Source of the DNA: an uncultured Paracoccaceae bacterium
GTDB lineage: Bacteria > Pseudomonadota > Alphaproteobacteria > Rhodobacterales > Rhodobacteraceae
Assembly: GCA_947503175.1 (NCBI GenBank)
Contig: CANNCO010000005.1
Span: forward strand, 155,984-219,983
Reading direction: 5' to 3'
DNA: 64,000 nucleotides
The position numbers and the translations under genes are program-made. Position 1 is the first letter of the stretch. The number at the start of each line of letters is the position of its first letter. A model generated the notes under the pieces. The model saw nothing but the letters and a program-made list of their open reading frames with translations. It had not been told where the DNA came from and made no database searches. Shown in pieces: positions 1 through 9,051 of this stretch.

Positions 1-248
1 TGCGTCACTCGGACGAAGCCGTGCGTCACAAGATGCTGGATGCGCTAGGCGATCTTGCCTTGGCCGGATGCCCGCTTCTGGCGCGGTATTCCGGTTTCCG
101 CGCGGGCCACGCGATGACGAACGCAGTCTTGCGCGCACTTTTCGCGCGGCCCGAAGCATTCCGGATGGTGGAATGCGATGGCGCGCAGTTGGCCCGTCTT
201 CCCGGTGCAGGTCTGACGCTTAACGATGCGCCGGCAATTGCAGCCTGA
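1..248 (+). CDS. lpxC: UDP-3-O-acyl-N-acetylglucosamine deacetylase, C-terminal part
   Basis: The frame is open from the window edge, so the gene starts outside. About 81 residues of the C-terminal domain remain. The stretch [15 protein letters not shown] matches the LpxC motif whose His and Asp bind the catalytic zinc, and [10 protein letters not shown] carries the family's general-acid His. LpxC performs the committed step of lipid A synthesis in the cytoplasm, removing acetate from UDP-3-O-acyl-GlcNAc. A 97-base gap separates it from bamD. The lpxC-bamD-recN order is common in Rhodobacterales, downstream of the cell-division genes. Identification is secure; only the 5' part is missing. Confidence 0.93.
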   Translation, partial: RHSDEAVRHKMLDALGDLALAGCPLLARYSGFRAGHAMTNAVLRALFARPEAFRMVECDGAQLARLPGAGLTLNDAPAIAA

Positions 249-345
249 CACACATTCCGGTAACTCACCCGAAGATCGTTTTGCACGGGAAATTTCTGTG
301 CTAGGGCTGACCCGTGGGTGTGGGAACTGTTAGAAGAGCGGTGTT

Positions 346-1182
346 GTGGCGGGATTTCGACCATCGGTGATCTTAGTCTTTGCGCTGGTTGGCCTGTCCG
401 CCTGCGGCGGTCGGTTTGCCACGCGCGAGCAACCGCTTGAGACATTCACGGCGGAAGAAATCTACCGTCGCGGTGAGTTCGAACTCAATGACGAGCAATA
501 CGATGACGCGGCCCGCTTTTTCGGCGAGGTCGAGCGGCTTTACCCCTATTCGGAATGGGCCAAGCGCGCGCTGATCATGCAGGCGTTCGCCTTTCACCGT
601 GACCGCGATTATGAAAACAGCCGCGCCGCAGCGCAGCGCTATATCGATTTCTTTCCCGCCGATGAAGATGCCGCTTATGCACAGTACCTTATGGCCCTCA
701 GCTACTACGATCAGATCGATGACGTGGGCCGCGATCAGGGCCTGACCTTTCAGGCGCTACAGTCTCTGCGAACGGTCATCGAACGCTATCCCGACAGCGA
801 ATATGCCAGATCTTCGATCCTGAAATTCGATCTGGCCTTCGACCATCTTGCCGCGAAAGAGATGGAAGTGGGACGGTATTATCTGAAGCGTGGGAATTAC
901 GGCGCCGCCATCAACCGGTTCCGCGTTGTGGTCGAGGATTTCCAGACCACGACCCAGACGCCCGAGGCACTGCACAGGCTGGTGGAAAGCTATCTGGCAC
1001 TTGGCCTGACGGACGAGGCCCAGACGGCTGCAGCCATCCTTGGCTACAACTTCCAGTCGACCGAATGGTATCAGGACAGTTTCGCACTTCTGACCGGTCA
1101 AGGCCTGCGGCCCGAAGCGGGGGGCCGGGACGGATGGCTGGCGCGTCTTTACCGTCAGACCGTCAGGGGCGAGTGGCTCTGA
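346..1182 (+). CDS. bamD: Outer-membrane assembly lipoprotein BamD (ComL)
   Basis: This 278-residue lipoprotein belongs to the BAM complex, which folds beta-barrel proteins into the outer membrane. The N-terminus is a short hydrophobic signal ending in the lipobox LSAC, so Cys20 should be the lipidated residue. The rest is TPR-like helical repeats typical of BamD, for example the RRGEFELNDEQYDDAARFFG segment near residue 40. The predicted start is GTG at 346; no better start with a visible Shine-Dalgarno sequence was found. It lies between lpxC and recN on the same strand, 19 bases before recN, so cotranscription is likely. Length and repeat content are normal for the family. Confidence 0.92.
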   Translation: MAGFRPSVILVFALVGLSACGGRFATREQPLETFTAEEIYRRGEFELNDEQYDDAARFFGEVERLYPYSEWAKRALIMQAFAFHRDRDYENSRAAAQRYIDFFPADEDAAYAQYLMALSYYDQIDDVGRDQGLTFQALQSLRTVIERYPDSEYARSSILKFDLAFDHLAAKEMEVGRYYLKRGNYGAAINRFRVVVEDFQTTTQTPEALHRLVESYLALGLTDEAQTAAAILGYNFQSTEWYQDSFALLTGQGLRPEAGGRDGWLARLYRQTVRGEWL

Positions 1183-1201
1183 TCAGGGGGCGGGTGCGTC
1201 C

Positions 1202-2854
1202 GTGCTGACACATCTTGAGATTCACGATCTGTTGATCATCGACCGTCTGGAGCTTGCGTTCCAGCCCGGCCTGAACGTGCTCACAGGAGAGACAGGCGCG
1301 GGCAAATCGATCCTGCTCGATGCGCTTGGCTTTGTCCTAGGATGGCGCGGGCGGGCGGAGCTTGTACGTGCCGGAGCGAAGCAGGGCGAGGTGACGGCGG
1401 TGTTCGACCTTGCCGCCGATCATCCGGCGAATGCGGTTCTGGAAGAGGCCGGATTGCCGGTTGCGCAAGAACTGATCCTGCGCCGGGTGAACACCGCCGA
1501 TGGCCGCAAGACCGCATGGGTCAACGACCGACGGGTCTCTGGCGACGTGCTGCGCGCCCTGTCAGAGCGGCTGGTTGAACTTCATGGCCAGCATGATGAC
1601 CGGGGGCTTCTGAATGCGGCCGGACACCGCGCGCTGCTGGACGATTTCGGCGGGTATTCCGCGCTGTTGTCGGCCGTTCGTGATGCTTGGTCGGCACGCG
1701 GTCTGGCGAAAAAGTCACTGATATCCGCCGAAACCAAGGTGCGGGAACTGCGGGCCGAAGAGGATTTTCTGCGCCACGCGGTGGCGGAGCTCGATGACCT
1801 TGCCCCCGAACCCGGTGAAGAAGCCGCACTCGATGCCCGGCGCCGTCTTATGCAGGGGGCCGAGCGTATTCGCGAGGATGTGGCGAAGGCCTTTGAAGCC
1901 CTTGGAACAAACGGGGCAGAAGGCCTTCTGAGCGATGCGGGCCGCTGGCTGGAAGGCGTGTCCGACCGGGCCGAGGGAACGCTTGACGGCGCAATAGATG
2001 CCATCGGGCGGGCGCAGGCCGAACTGGGCGAGGCGCAGGATGGCGTGATGCGCGCGATAGACGCACTGGCCTTCAATCCCGATGCGCTTGAGATAGCCGA
2101 AGAACGGTTGTTCGCAATCCGCGCCCTCGCACGAAAGCATGATGTGCTGGCCGACGATCTGAGCACCTTTGCTGACGACTTAAGGGCCCGGTTGCAGGCG
2201 CTGGAGGCTGGGGACGCAGATCTTTCGCGCCTGACTTCCGAGTTGAAGCAGGCCGAAGCTGCATACGATGCGGCGGCCCAGAAACTCTGCGACGCCCGTC
2301 GGGATGCAGCGACCCGGCTGGACAAGGCGATGGCCAAAGAACTCGCCCCCCTGAAAATGGAGCGGGCGGTTTTCAACACGGCCTTCGGCATATCCGAACC
2401 GGGCCCGGAGGGAACGGACACGGTGACCTTCACCGTTGCGACTAACCCCGGCGCGCCAGCAGGGCCACTCTCAAAAATCGCGTCGGGAGGAGAACTGAGC
2501 CGGTTTCTTCTGGCGCTCAAAGTTTGCCTGACGGCTGATGCCGAGGGTCTGACCATGATCTTTGACGAGATTGACCGGGGTGTTGGCGGCGCGACCGCCG
2601 ATGCTGTCGGGCGTCGTCTGTCGTCGCTTTCCGATGGAACGCAGGTTCTGGTCGTCACCCATTCGCCGCAGGTCGCGGCACTTGGAGCCCATCACTGGCG
2701 CGTGGAGAAATCGGTAGCGCGCGATGTCACGACCAGCAGCGTCACAGCGCTTGATCCGCAAGACAGGGTGGACGAAATCGCGCGGATGCTGGCCGGGGAC
2801 ACAGTGACGGATGAGGCGCGGGGAGCTGCCCGCGCGCTTCTGGGCGCAATCTGA
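1202..2854 (+). CDS. recN: DNA repair protein RecN
   Basis: RecN is an SMC-like ATPase that acts in double-strand break repair in the cytoplasm. The 550-residue product starts with LEIHDLLIIDRLELAF and has a Walker A motif GETGAGKSILLDAL near residue 32. A long, charged, coiled-coil-forming centre follows. The C-terminal ATPase half carries the signature ASGGELSRFLLALK and Walker B TMIFDEIDRGVGG. Length matches the family. The start is GTG at 1202, soon after bamD. The gene is complete and shows nothing unusual. Confidence 0.95.
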   Translation: MLTHLEIHDLLIIDRLELAFQPGLNVLTGETGAGKSILLDALGFVLGWRGRAELVRAGAKQGEVTAVFDLAADHPANAVLEEAGLPVAQELILRRVNTADGRKTAWVNDRRVSGDVLRALSERLVELHGQHDDRGLLNAAGHRALLDDFGGYSALLSAVRDAWSARGLAKKSLISAETKVRELRAEEDFLRHAVAELDDLAPEPGEEAALDARRRLMQGAERIREDVAKAFEALGTNGAEGLLSDAGRWLEGVSDRAEGTLDGAIDAIGRAQAELGEAQDGVMRAIDALAFNPDALEIAEERLFAIRALARKHDVLADDLSTFADDLRARLQALEAGDADLSRLTSELKQAEAAYDAAAQKLCDARRDAATRLDKAMAKELAPLKMERAVFNTAFGISEPGPEGTDTVTFTVATNPGAPAGPLSKIASGGELSRFLLALKVCLTADAEGLTMIFDEIDRGVGGATADAVGRRLSSLSDGTQVLVVTHSPQVAALGAHHWRVEKSVARDVTTSSVTALDPQDRVDEIARMLAGDTVTDEARGAARALLGAI

Positions 2855-2863
2855 AGCGCGAGA

Positions 2864-3583
2864 TCAGTCGCCAAGCTTTCCCTGCCGGCCCATCAGATGC
2901 ACCAGCCGGATGAAGTTCGAGGCGCTGATTTCCATCCGCCCGTCTAGTTCGGCGCCGATCCGGCCGTCGCCGATGTCGCGAAAGCCGCCTCCAGTTATCT
3001 CGGCATCGAAGGCCCGGAACTCATCTGGCATATCGATACAGTTGTCGTCGTCGCGAAGGGCGGCGTCCAGCCGTGCTTCAAGGTCGCGGTTCAGCCGTCC
3101 GGTGAAGCCGCTGAGATTCATAAGCGCACCCGTCAACCCGTCGGGCCGCACATCGGTAGAGACGACCCGCATCACAAGACAGCCATCTTCGATCCTGCCG
3201 CCCAGCACCGTTTCGACCCGCGCCGTCTGGCGCAGCATCTCGGCCCCGCGTGTGCCGTTATTGCAAAGCCAGCGATAGGCCTGAAGCTGACCTTTGAGCT
3301 TGATCTGCGTTCCTTCGGCGGTGACATCGGTGACCGCAATCGAGGTGCGCCTGTCGCACTCGTAATCGATATGCCGCGACAAAACTGCAGGCAGGATGTC
3401 CTGAACAACGCCCAGATCCCCCGTGATCTTCAAAGACAGTCCGGTTGCCGTTTCGGCAGTCATCGACACCGCCATCGGGATACGCACGGTCACGCCTTCG
3501 ATCTCGGTTTCTTCGACGAAGCGGACGGGGTCGGCGGCGGCCTGCCCGGTCAGGAGGGCGGCGAAGAGGATCATCCTGATCAT
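2864..3583 (-). CDS. Secreted hypothetical protein
   Basis: A 239-residue protein I do not recognise. The N-terminus MIRMILFAALLTGQAAA looks like a Sec signal peptide with an AXA cleavage site, so the mature protein is probably periplasmic. The remainder is mixed beta-rich sequence with four cysteines (YECDRR, RWLCNN, DGCLVM, DDNCID) that could form two disulfides, which fits export. There is no catalytic motif I can name. It starts 31 bases after the stop of the MFS gene upstream on the same strand and could be cotranscribed with it. It converges on recN with only 9 bases between stops. A second in-frame ATG at 3574 is an alternative start. Confidence 0.7.
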   Translation of the reverse strand: MIRMILFAALLTGQAAADPVRFVEETEIEGVTVRIPMAVSMTAETATGLSLKITGDLGVVQDILPAVLSRHIDYECDRRTSIAVTDVTAEGTQIKLKGQLQAYRWLCNNGTRGAEMLRQTARVETVLGGRIEDGCLVMRVVSTDVRPDGLTGALMNLSGFTGRLNRDLEARLDAALRDDDNCIDMPDEFRAFDAEITGGGFRDIGDGRIGAELDGRMEISASNFIRLVHLMGRQGKLGD

Positions 3584-3614
3584 CTGATTGATCTAGGCCG
3601 CATGGGAAGTGCAA

Positions 3615-4844
3615 TCAACGCTTCTCGTCCCTAAACCGGCTGAGCAGTCGCCCGATTGTGAAGGTTGTGCGCGGCGCATAGATGTAAGGGGTTCGGTCCT
3701 GCTGTGCCGCGGGCCGCGCGCGCATCCGGATCAGACCGAACAAGATCAGCACGATATGGGCGAAGGACATGAAGACCAGCATCGCATTGGGGCCGTAGGC
3801 CGCAATCAGAAGGGACGCTACATAGGGCGAGCCGATGGCGCCCAGAGCATAAAGAAACATCAGCGCCGCCGACAGGTCGATCCGCTGATCCGAAGTGGCG
3901 AAATCATGGGCATGGGCGGCAGAGACCGAATAGATCGGGAAGGTCGCGAAGCCGAAAATGCCCGAGGCCAGGATCACCGCTCCGGCCCCATTGCCTGACA
4001 GAACCACCGTCAATCCACAAGCCACAATAGCGCCCGCAGACAGCCAGATGAGAACCCAGCGTCGATCATACCGATCCGCGAACCAGCCCGCAGGGTATTG
4101 GCACAATGCGCCGCCCAGAACGAACGCGGCGAGAAACCAGGCGATCTGATCTATGCTCAACCCGACCTCGGCACCATAGACCGGACCCATCATACGAAAG
4201 GCGGATGTCGTCAGACCCGCAACCACAACGCCCGCTGCGGCGAGGGGTGACATGGCAAAGGCAAGCGCGGGTCTCAGCCGTGGGGATTCAGGCACCTCCG
4301 GTTCGGGAACCCGGGTCAGCGCTATCGGCAGAAGCGCTGCGCAACAAATGATCGCAAGGATGTTGTAGGCGACATAGGATGCGGGTTCGAGCACACCGAT
4401 GATCAACTGCGCGCCCAGCGATCCGCCGATATCGACGACACGGTAGATACCCATCGTCCGCCCGCGCGTCTCGTTCGACACTTTGGCCTGAAGCCAGCTT
4501 TCGACGATCGTATAACAGCCAGCGAGGCAGATGCCGGACAGAACCCGAAACCCGGCCCAGGCCAGCGGGTGTATCAGCATCATATGCGCAAGAATGCCAA
4601 TCGTTCCGGCGGCGATGAAAGCAGCGAAGGCGCGGGAATGGCCGACGCTGCCAACCAGCCTTGGCGCCCACCAGCAGCCGATGAAGAACCCGCCGAAATG
4701 GGCCGAACCGAGAATGCCGATTTCGGCCGCCGAAAACCCAAGCGCAAGCCCCGATATTGCGTCAAGGGGCGCAACACCGCCTGATCCGAGTTGCAACAGG
4801 ACTATCGCAACGAACAGCGCAGCAAAGGAAATCAGGGTACGCAT
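3615..4844 (-). CDS. MFS transporter, YcaD-like
   Basis: A 409-residue major facilitator with about twelve hydrophobic segments. The first half has GCWWAPRLVGSVGHSRAFA, a form of the conserved loop after helix 2. The second half has YPAGWFADRYDRRWV, the equivalent loop, and the spacing of the two halves is normal. The overall pattern resembles the YcaD group of putative exporters in alphaproteobacteria. The substrate cannot be told from sequence. It reads leftward ahead of the small secreted hypothetical protein gene. Confidence 0.85.
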   Translation of the reverse strand: MRTLISFAALFVAIVLLQLGSGGVAPLDAISGLALGFSAAEIGILGSAHFGGFFIGCWWAPRLVGSVGHSRAFAAFIAAGTIGILAHMMLIHPLAWAGFRVLSGICLAGCYTIVESWLQAKVSNETRGRTMGIYRVVDIGGSLGAQLIIGVLEPASYVAYNILAIICCAALLPIALTRVPEPEVPESPRLRPALAFAMSPLAAAGVVVAGLTTSAFRMMGPVYGAEVGLSIDQIAWFLAAFVLGGALCQYPAGWFADRYDRRWVLIWLSAGAIVACGLTVVLSGNGAGAVILASGIFGFATFPIYSVSAAHAHDFATSDQRIDLSAALMFLYALGAIGSPYVASLLIAAYGPNAMLVFMSFAHIVLILFGLIRMRARPAAQQDRTPYIYAPRTTFTIGRLLSRFRDEKR

Positions 4845-4941
4845 GGGCTCCAGACCGCAGATGCGCGGCCCACAATGGCCGCTTCAGACGCCCGGTCTGG
4901 CAGTTATTCGACGTTCTGGGGTCGTTTTCAGCGGCTCGCGT

Positions 4942-5739
4942 TCAGCAACTGACTGTCGGCCCCTTATCCAGCCGCCAGACAAATCCGCTTGTTCCATCGG
5001 TCGGGAACCTTTTGGTGATCAGCGGATCGTGGCCGGGAATGACCCGGGCATCGGTGCCTGCAAGCCTCCGGATTGTCGCGAAGCCCTCCAGCATGTCCTC
5101 GAGATCGGCGACAATGGGGAACGGTTTGCCGGACATGAAATTCTCATAGTAATGGGCGGCGTCCGAGGCGAGGCAAATCGGTCCGTCCGCCGTCTGAACT
5201 TCGACGACCTGAAGCCCTCGCGAATGACCACCGGTCCGGTGCACCCGAACACCCGGTGCGACCTCGCCACTGCCGCGATGAAAGACGACGCGGCCGGAAT
5301 AGACGTGCCGCACCATTTCGCAGACGTGATCGACGGTGAACGGTATCTGCAACACCGAATGGCACATGCAGGGTCCCGTCGCATAGACCATCTCCGACTC
5401 CTGCATGTGGAACTGGGCCATTGGATAGCGGTCCAGCCCGCCTGCGTGGTCATAGTGCAGATGCGTGATGATGACCGTGTCGATCTTGTCTGCTTGCACG
5501 TCCAAGGCTTCCAGCGCCTGTGCCGGATCGCGCAGGATCGGGCGGTCGCGCCGCACAGCCTCGGCGGCATCGTAGCCGGTATCCACAAGGATCCGGTGCG
5601 TGCCATTGGTCAGAAGCCAGACGAAGTAGTCCATGCCATGGGGGTCGGCGGGGTGATCGTCGAAAATGAAACTGTCACGACGGGTTCGGGTGTTTCGGTC
5701 CGCGTATTTGATCGCATGCACCTGCCAGTGATCCGTCAT
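4942..5739 (-). CDS. Metallo-beta-lactamase-fold hydrolase, AHL-lactonase-like
   Basis: A 265-residue MBL-fold hydrolase. The metal-binding motif ITHLHYDHAGG places His93, His95, Asp97 and His98 as zinc ligands. Later His and Asp ligands are seen in TGGHSRG and LASDAAHYYE, and the C-terminal VIPGHDP motif is present. The arrangement resembles N-acyl-homoserine lactonase (AiiA/AttM) relatives, but many family members hydrolyse other lactones or esters, so quorum quenching is only a possibility. I chose ATG 5739 (MTDHWQVHAIKYADR) over an open frame running upstream to 5847, because the upstream codons encode a low-complexity basic stretch outside the family. No signal peptide is visible, so it is probably cytoplasmic. 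Confidence 0.85.
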   Translation of the reverse strand: MTDHWQVHAIKYADRNTRTRRDSFIFDDHPADPHGMDYFVWLLTNGTHRILVDTGYDAAEAVRRDRPILRDPAQALEALDVQADKIDTVIITHLHYDHAGGLDRYPMAQFHMQESEMVYATGPCMCHSVLQIPFTVDHVCEMVRHVYSGRVVFHRGSGEVAPGVRVHRTGGHSRGLQVVEVQTADGPICLASDAAHYYENFMSGKPFPIVADLEDMLEGFATIRRLAGTDARVIPGHDPLITKRFPTDGTSGFVWRLDKGPTVSC

Positions 5740-5830
5740 GGCTCGTCCTTTCGTTTTTGTGCTGGTACCATCACCGGCGCAGGGCCTTCGGGTCAACGGG
5801 GATCGGTTGCCGGACGATGGCCGACCGTTA

Positions 5831-6345
5831 CTACTCGCGGAACGCACGCTTCAGATAGATGGCCAAAGGTTGCGCCAGAAAGGCAATTGGCGTTCTCTCT
5901 TCGGTCCGAAGAAGCACTTGAACAGGCATCCCCGGGACCAACGTGAAATCATCCCGTTCCGCCAGACCGGCCTCGTCAATGGTTACAACCGCCTCGTAAT
6001 AGGCCCATTCAATGGCGTCATCCCGCACCGCGCCTGCCGATACACGGGCCACGGTTTCGGGGATCTTCGGCATCTTGTGTCGGTCTGCAGTTGTCTGTCC
6101 AACGCATCCGACTGGGTCGCCACAACCCTGATCTGCTCGTCGATCTGTTTGTGCTGGTCCGAGAGTCGGTCGAGCTCTTGCGGGAACGATCAGCGGCGCA
6201 CCTCAAACAGGGCTTTCTGTCCGTCGATCTGAGCTTTGGTCCAATCGCGACCGACCGCCTCCGGGCTGTCCAACAGTGAACCGCCGTGTAACGAAACTCG
6301 ATCCCGGAATTGACCTTTTCGGTGGTCGCGATGACAGTTGGCGCG
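5831..6345 (-). pseudogene. Decayed type I secretion adaptor (HlyD/PrsE family)
   Basis: Three pieces of a HlyD-family adaptor are visible on the minus strand. The 3' piece (5831-6073) encodes ETVARVSAGAVRDDA, LVPGMPVQVLLRTEERTP and a final LKRAFRE, the standard C-terminus of PrsE/HlyD adaptors. The 5' piece (about 6080-6345) encodes AQIDGQKALFEVRR, then an in-frame stop at 6190-6192, then QELDRLSDQHKQIDEQIRVV, the start of the usual coiled coil. The frames shift near 6075, and the middle of the protein is missing at that junction. So there is at least one stop, one frameshift and one internal deletion. No partner ABC gene is adjacent. It is unlikely to make a working adaptor. Confidence 0.7.
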
Positions 6346-6490
6346 TTGATCAACAAAGGAAGGCGGATCGGGAAATGGCGAGCTTCGCGATGCCATCGGC
6401 GTCTGGCCCGTCCTCCGGATCGGCCGCCGCGGGGGCAAAGCTCTTTTTGGTGGGGCGCGAACGAGGCACCGCCGAAAGCTGCGCGCTTCG

Positions 6491-7360
6491 ATGGTAGGGC
6501 AGGGCCGGGCGGTCTGGCTGGCCTTCCTGGCAGCGGTTCTTTGGGGTCTTTGGTGGATGCCTGTACGCGGTCTCGAGGCGCTGGGCCTTCCCGGTCTGTG
6601 GGCCAGCCTTGTCATGAATGCAGGCGCCTTGGTCGTCGCGGGCTCATGGATGTACCTGCGACGACTGCCTGTTCATGTAAGTGCCCGGTCGGCGTTCGGT
6701 GCGTTCCTGCTTGGCTTCGCCGTGACGTCGTTTTCCACGGGTCTCGTCCTGTCGGATGTGGTCCGGGTGATCCTGCTTTTCTATCTCGCGCCGGCATGGA
6801 GCAAGATCATCGAGAGCGTCTTTCTGGGCCATCGCTGGGGATGGGGCGCGACACTTGCCTTGCTCATGTCGTTCTCCGGCGCTTTTTTGATTCTAGGCGG
6901 CGGCCTTTCGACCGAAGGCTTGCGTCTGGGCGACGCACTGGCGCTTCTTGCCGGAATGTCATGGTCTGCGGGTGCCGCTTTGATCTTTGTGGATGGGCGG
7001 GGCGACGCCTTGCCGCTGAGTGCGATCACGGCCGGCGCCGCGATGGTTGCGGCCCTGCCGTTTCTCTGGCTTGGACCGGCGACGACGGTCGCACCGGGTG
7101 TCATTGCGGCCGGTCTGGGTGCGGGCGCCCTCTATGTCCTGCCGATCCTCGTCATGACGCTGTGGAGCGCGCGCCGCCTTGCGCCCGCCGCGCTGAGTTT
7201 TCTTCTGACGGCCGAGATCGTCTCGGGCGTCGGTTCGGGCGTCCTGTTTCTGAACGAACCGTTCAGCGGTATGCAGGTTGTAGGGGCGGCTTTGATCATT
7301 CTGGGGGCAATGGTCGAGATCATTCAGGCCCTGACGCGCAGTCACGAGCTGCGCCAATAG
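6491..7360 (+). CDS. EamA/DMT-family transporter
   Basis: A 289-residue membrane protein with about ten hydrophobic helices in two repeats. The first begins WLAFLAAVLWGLWWMPVRGL, and the second contains EIVSGVGSGVLFLNEPFSG followed by GAALIILGAMVE. The E-hv-sgv-gvlflnEpf pattern near the end of the second repeat is typical of EamA permeases of the drug/metabolite transporter superfamily. The substrate is unknown; family members export amino acids and related metabolites. The ATG at 6491 has no strong Shine-Dalgarno sequence. It is transcribed away from the decayed adaptor and converges on ugd. Confidence 0.85.
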   Translation: MVGQGRAVWLAFLAAVLWGLWWMPVRGLEALGLPGLWASLVMNAGALVVAGSWMYLRRLPVHVSARSAFGAFLLGFAVTSFSTGLVLSDVVRVILLFYLAPAWSKIIESVFLGHRWGWGATLALLMSFSGAFLILGGGLSTEGLRLGDALALLAGMSWSAGAALIFVDGRGDALPLSAITAGAAMVAALPFLWLGPATTVAPGVIAAGLGAGALYVLPILVMTLWSARRLAPAALSFLLTAEIVSGVGSGVLFLNEPFSGMQVVGAALIILGAMVEIIQALTRSHELRQ

Positions 7361-7434
7361 GGTTTGTCCGGCGGGCGCTTCCCGTCCCATATCCCTGACC
7401 ACGATTGCCCGCCGCGGGCACAGTGGCCGGGAAA

Positions 7435-8742
7435 TCAGCTTCTTCCGACAGCCACATAGGCCTTGAAACCCGCCGCGCGCGCTATTGCCGGGTCATAGAT
7501 GTTCCGCAGATCGGCCATGCGTGGCGTGGCCATGCCTTTGGCCAGTGCTTCCAGATCAAGGGCGCGAAACTCGTTCCACTCCGTCAGTATCACCAGAACA
7601 TCGGCCCCTTTGGCGGCTTCATAAGGATCGTCGAACCAGTTCACACCGGGCAGGAGCGCCGCACCCTCGGCCTTGCCCTCGGGGTCGACGACGTTCACGT
7701 CGGCACCGCCGCCAACAAGGGCCGGCACGATCGTCAGGCTGGGCGCGTCTCGCATGTCGTCCGTGTTGGGTTTGAACGTGACGCCCAATACGGCAACGCG
7801 CTTGCCGTTGACCGAATCGTCGCAGAGTTCGGTGATCTTGTCGATCATCCGCCGTTTGACCTGTTCGTTGACCGAAATCACCGCTTCGGTAATCCGCATC
7901 GGTACCCCGTGTTCCTGCCCGATCCGCGCCAGCGCGCTGGTATCCTTCGGAAAGCAGGACCCGCCAAAACCAGGGCCTGCATGCAGGAACTTGGCTCCGA
8001 TCCGACCGTCCAGTCCCATACCGCGGGCCACTTCCTTGATGTCTGCCCCGACCCGCTCGCACAGCATCGCGATTTCGTTCACGAAGGTGATCTTGGTGGC
8101 CAGAAACGCGTTCGAGGCATATTTGATCATTTCAGCGGACTCCATGTCGGTGATGACCACCGGAAAGTCCCGCAGATAAAGCGGACGGTAAACATCCTTG
8201 ATCACCTGCGCCGCCCGTTCGCTTGAGACGCCTACGATAACACGGTCAGGCTTCATGAAATCCTCGATGGCCGAGCCTTCACGCAGGAATTCAGGATTCG
8301 AGACGACGTCGAACTCGGCGTCTGGGCTTGTCTCGGCAAGTATCTCCGCCACCCGCGCATTCGTGCCAAGCGGAACCGTCGATTTGGTCACAACGACGGT
8401 ATAGCCGTCGATGGCATTGCCGATCTGCCGCGCTGCATCATAGACATAGGTCAGATCCGCATGCCCGTCCCCGCGTCGCGTCGGCGTTCCCACCGCTATG
8501 AACACAGCATCTGCCGCCGCGACGGCCTTTGCTAGATCGCGTGAGAAGGACAGACGCCCCGCCGCGACATTCCGGGCAAGCAGGGCCTCAAGACCCGGTT
8601 CATAGATCGGAACCTCGCCCTCGCGCAGCATGTCGATCTTTTCGGCATTGCTGTCGACACAGACGACTTCATGCCCGAAATCCGAGAAACAAACGCCCGA
8701 AACAAGGCCAACATAGCCCGTTCCGATCACTGCAATCTTCAT
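7435..8742 (-). CDS. ugd: UDP-glucose 6-dehydrogenase
   Basis: The enzyme oxidises UDP-glucose twice with NAD+ to UDP-glucuronate, a precursor for surface polysaccharides. The 435-residue product has the Rossmann motif GTGYVGLVSG near residue 7, the SNPEFLREGSA motif near 148, the catalytic thiol motif GFGGSCFPKDT with Cys263, and the C-terminal TFKPNTDDMRDAPSL motif. The frame is open upstream to 8952, but ATG 8742 begins exactly at the conserved MKIAVIGTGYVG, so I use it. It stands alone and is divergent from the hydantoinase operon. Confidence 0.95.
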   Translation of the reverse strand: MKIAVIGTGYVGLVSGVCFSDFGHEVVCVDSNAEKIDMLREGEVPIYEPGLEALLARNVAAGRLSFSRDLAKAVAAADAVFIAVGTPTRRGDGHADLTYVYDAARQIGNAIDGYTVVVTKSTVPLGTNARVAEILAETSPDAEFDVVSNPEFLREGSAIEDFMKPDRVIVGVSSERAAQVIKDVYRPLYLRDFPVVITDMESAEMIKYASNAFLATKITFVNEIAMLCERVGADIKEVARGMGLDGRIGAKFLHAGPGFGGSCFPKDTSALARIGQEHGVPMRITEAVISVNEQVKRRMIDKITELCDDSVNGKRVAVLGVTFKPNTDDMRDAPSLTIVPALVGGGADVNVVDPEGKAEGAALLPGVNWFDDPYEAAKGADVLVILTEWNEFRALDLEALAKGMATPRMADLRNIYDPAIARAAGFKAYVAVGRS

Positions 8743-9051
8743 GGTGGCCGATGTCCTTTCGATACGCGATCGAAGCTCGTGCTGCGGCATCGACCGCTCT
8801 TTGTCAACGCTGCACGGCCAGCGCACCCGTGTCCCGGCCGGGACTGTGTTTTTCGCCGAGCGCGTGAATATGTCTTGCATTGGCGGCCAAATCGTTCCCA
8901 ATGAACATGCAAAAATCCCGGTCTCGTCCATGTTTCGACATCTGATCATCAAATCGCTGAACCGCCGCGAGACCGGCTGCGATCTGGTGCCCAGTTTCTC
9001 TGAACGTCACGCCGCAACCCTCTGCTGCAATGCCGAATTTCAGAGAAAACG
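8743..9051. promoter_or_regulatory. Divergent promoter region of ugd and hyuA, with a perfect palindrome
   Basis: This 309-base gap separates two genes read outward, so it must hold both promoters. At 8831-8844 there is a perfect 14-base palindrome, GTCCCGGCCGGGAC. I see no other convincing feature and no start-to-stop frame with coding character. Promoter hexamers cannot be assigned with confidence. Confidence 0.45.

Noticed and set aside
1582..2658. Long minus-strand frame of 358 codons
   Set aside because: It is Ser/Arg/Ala-rich and lies entirely within recN, typical of an antisense frame in GC-rich DNA.
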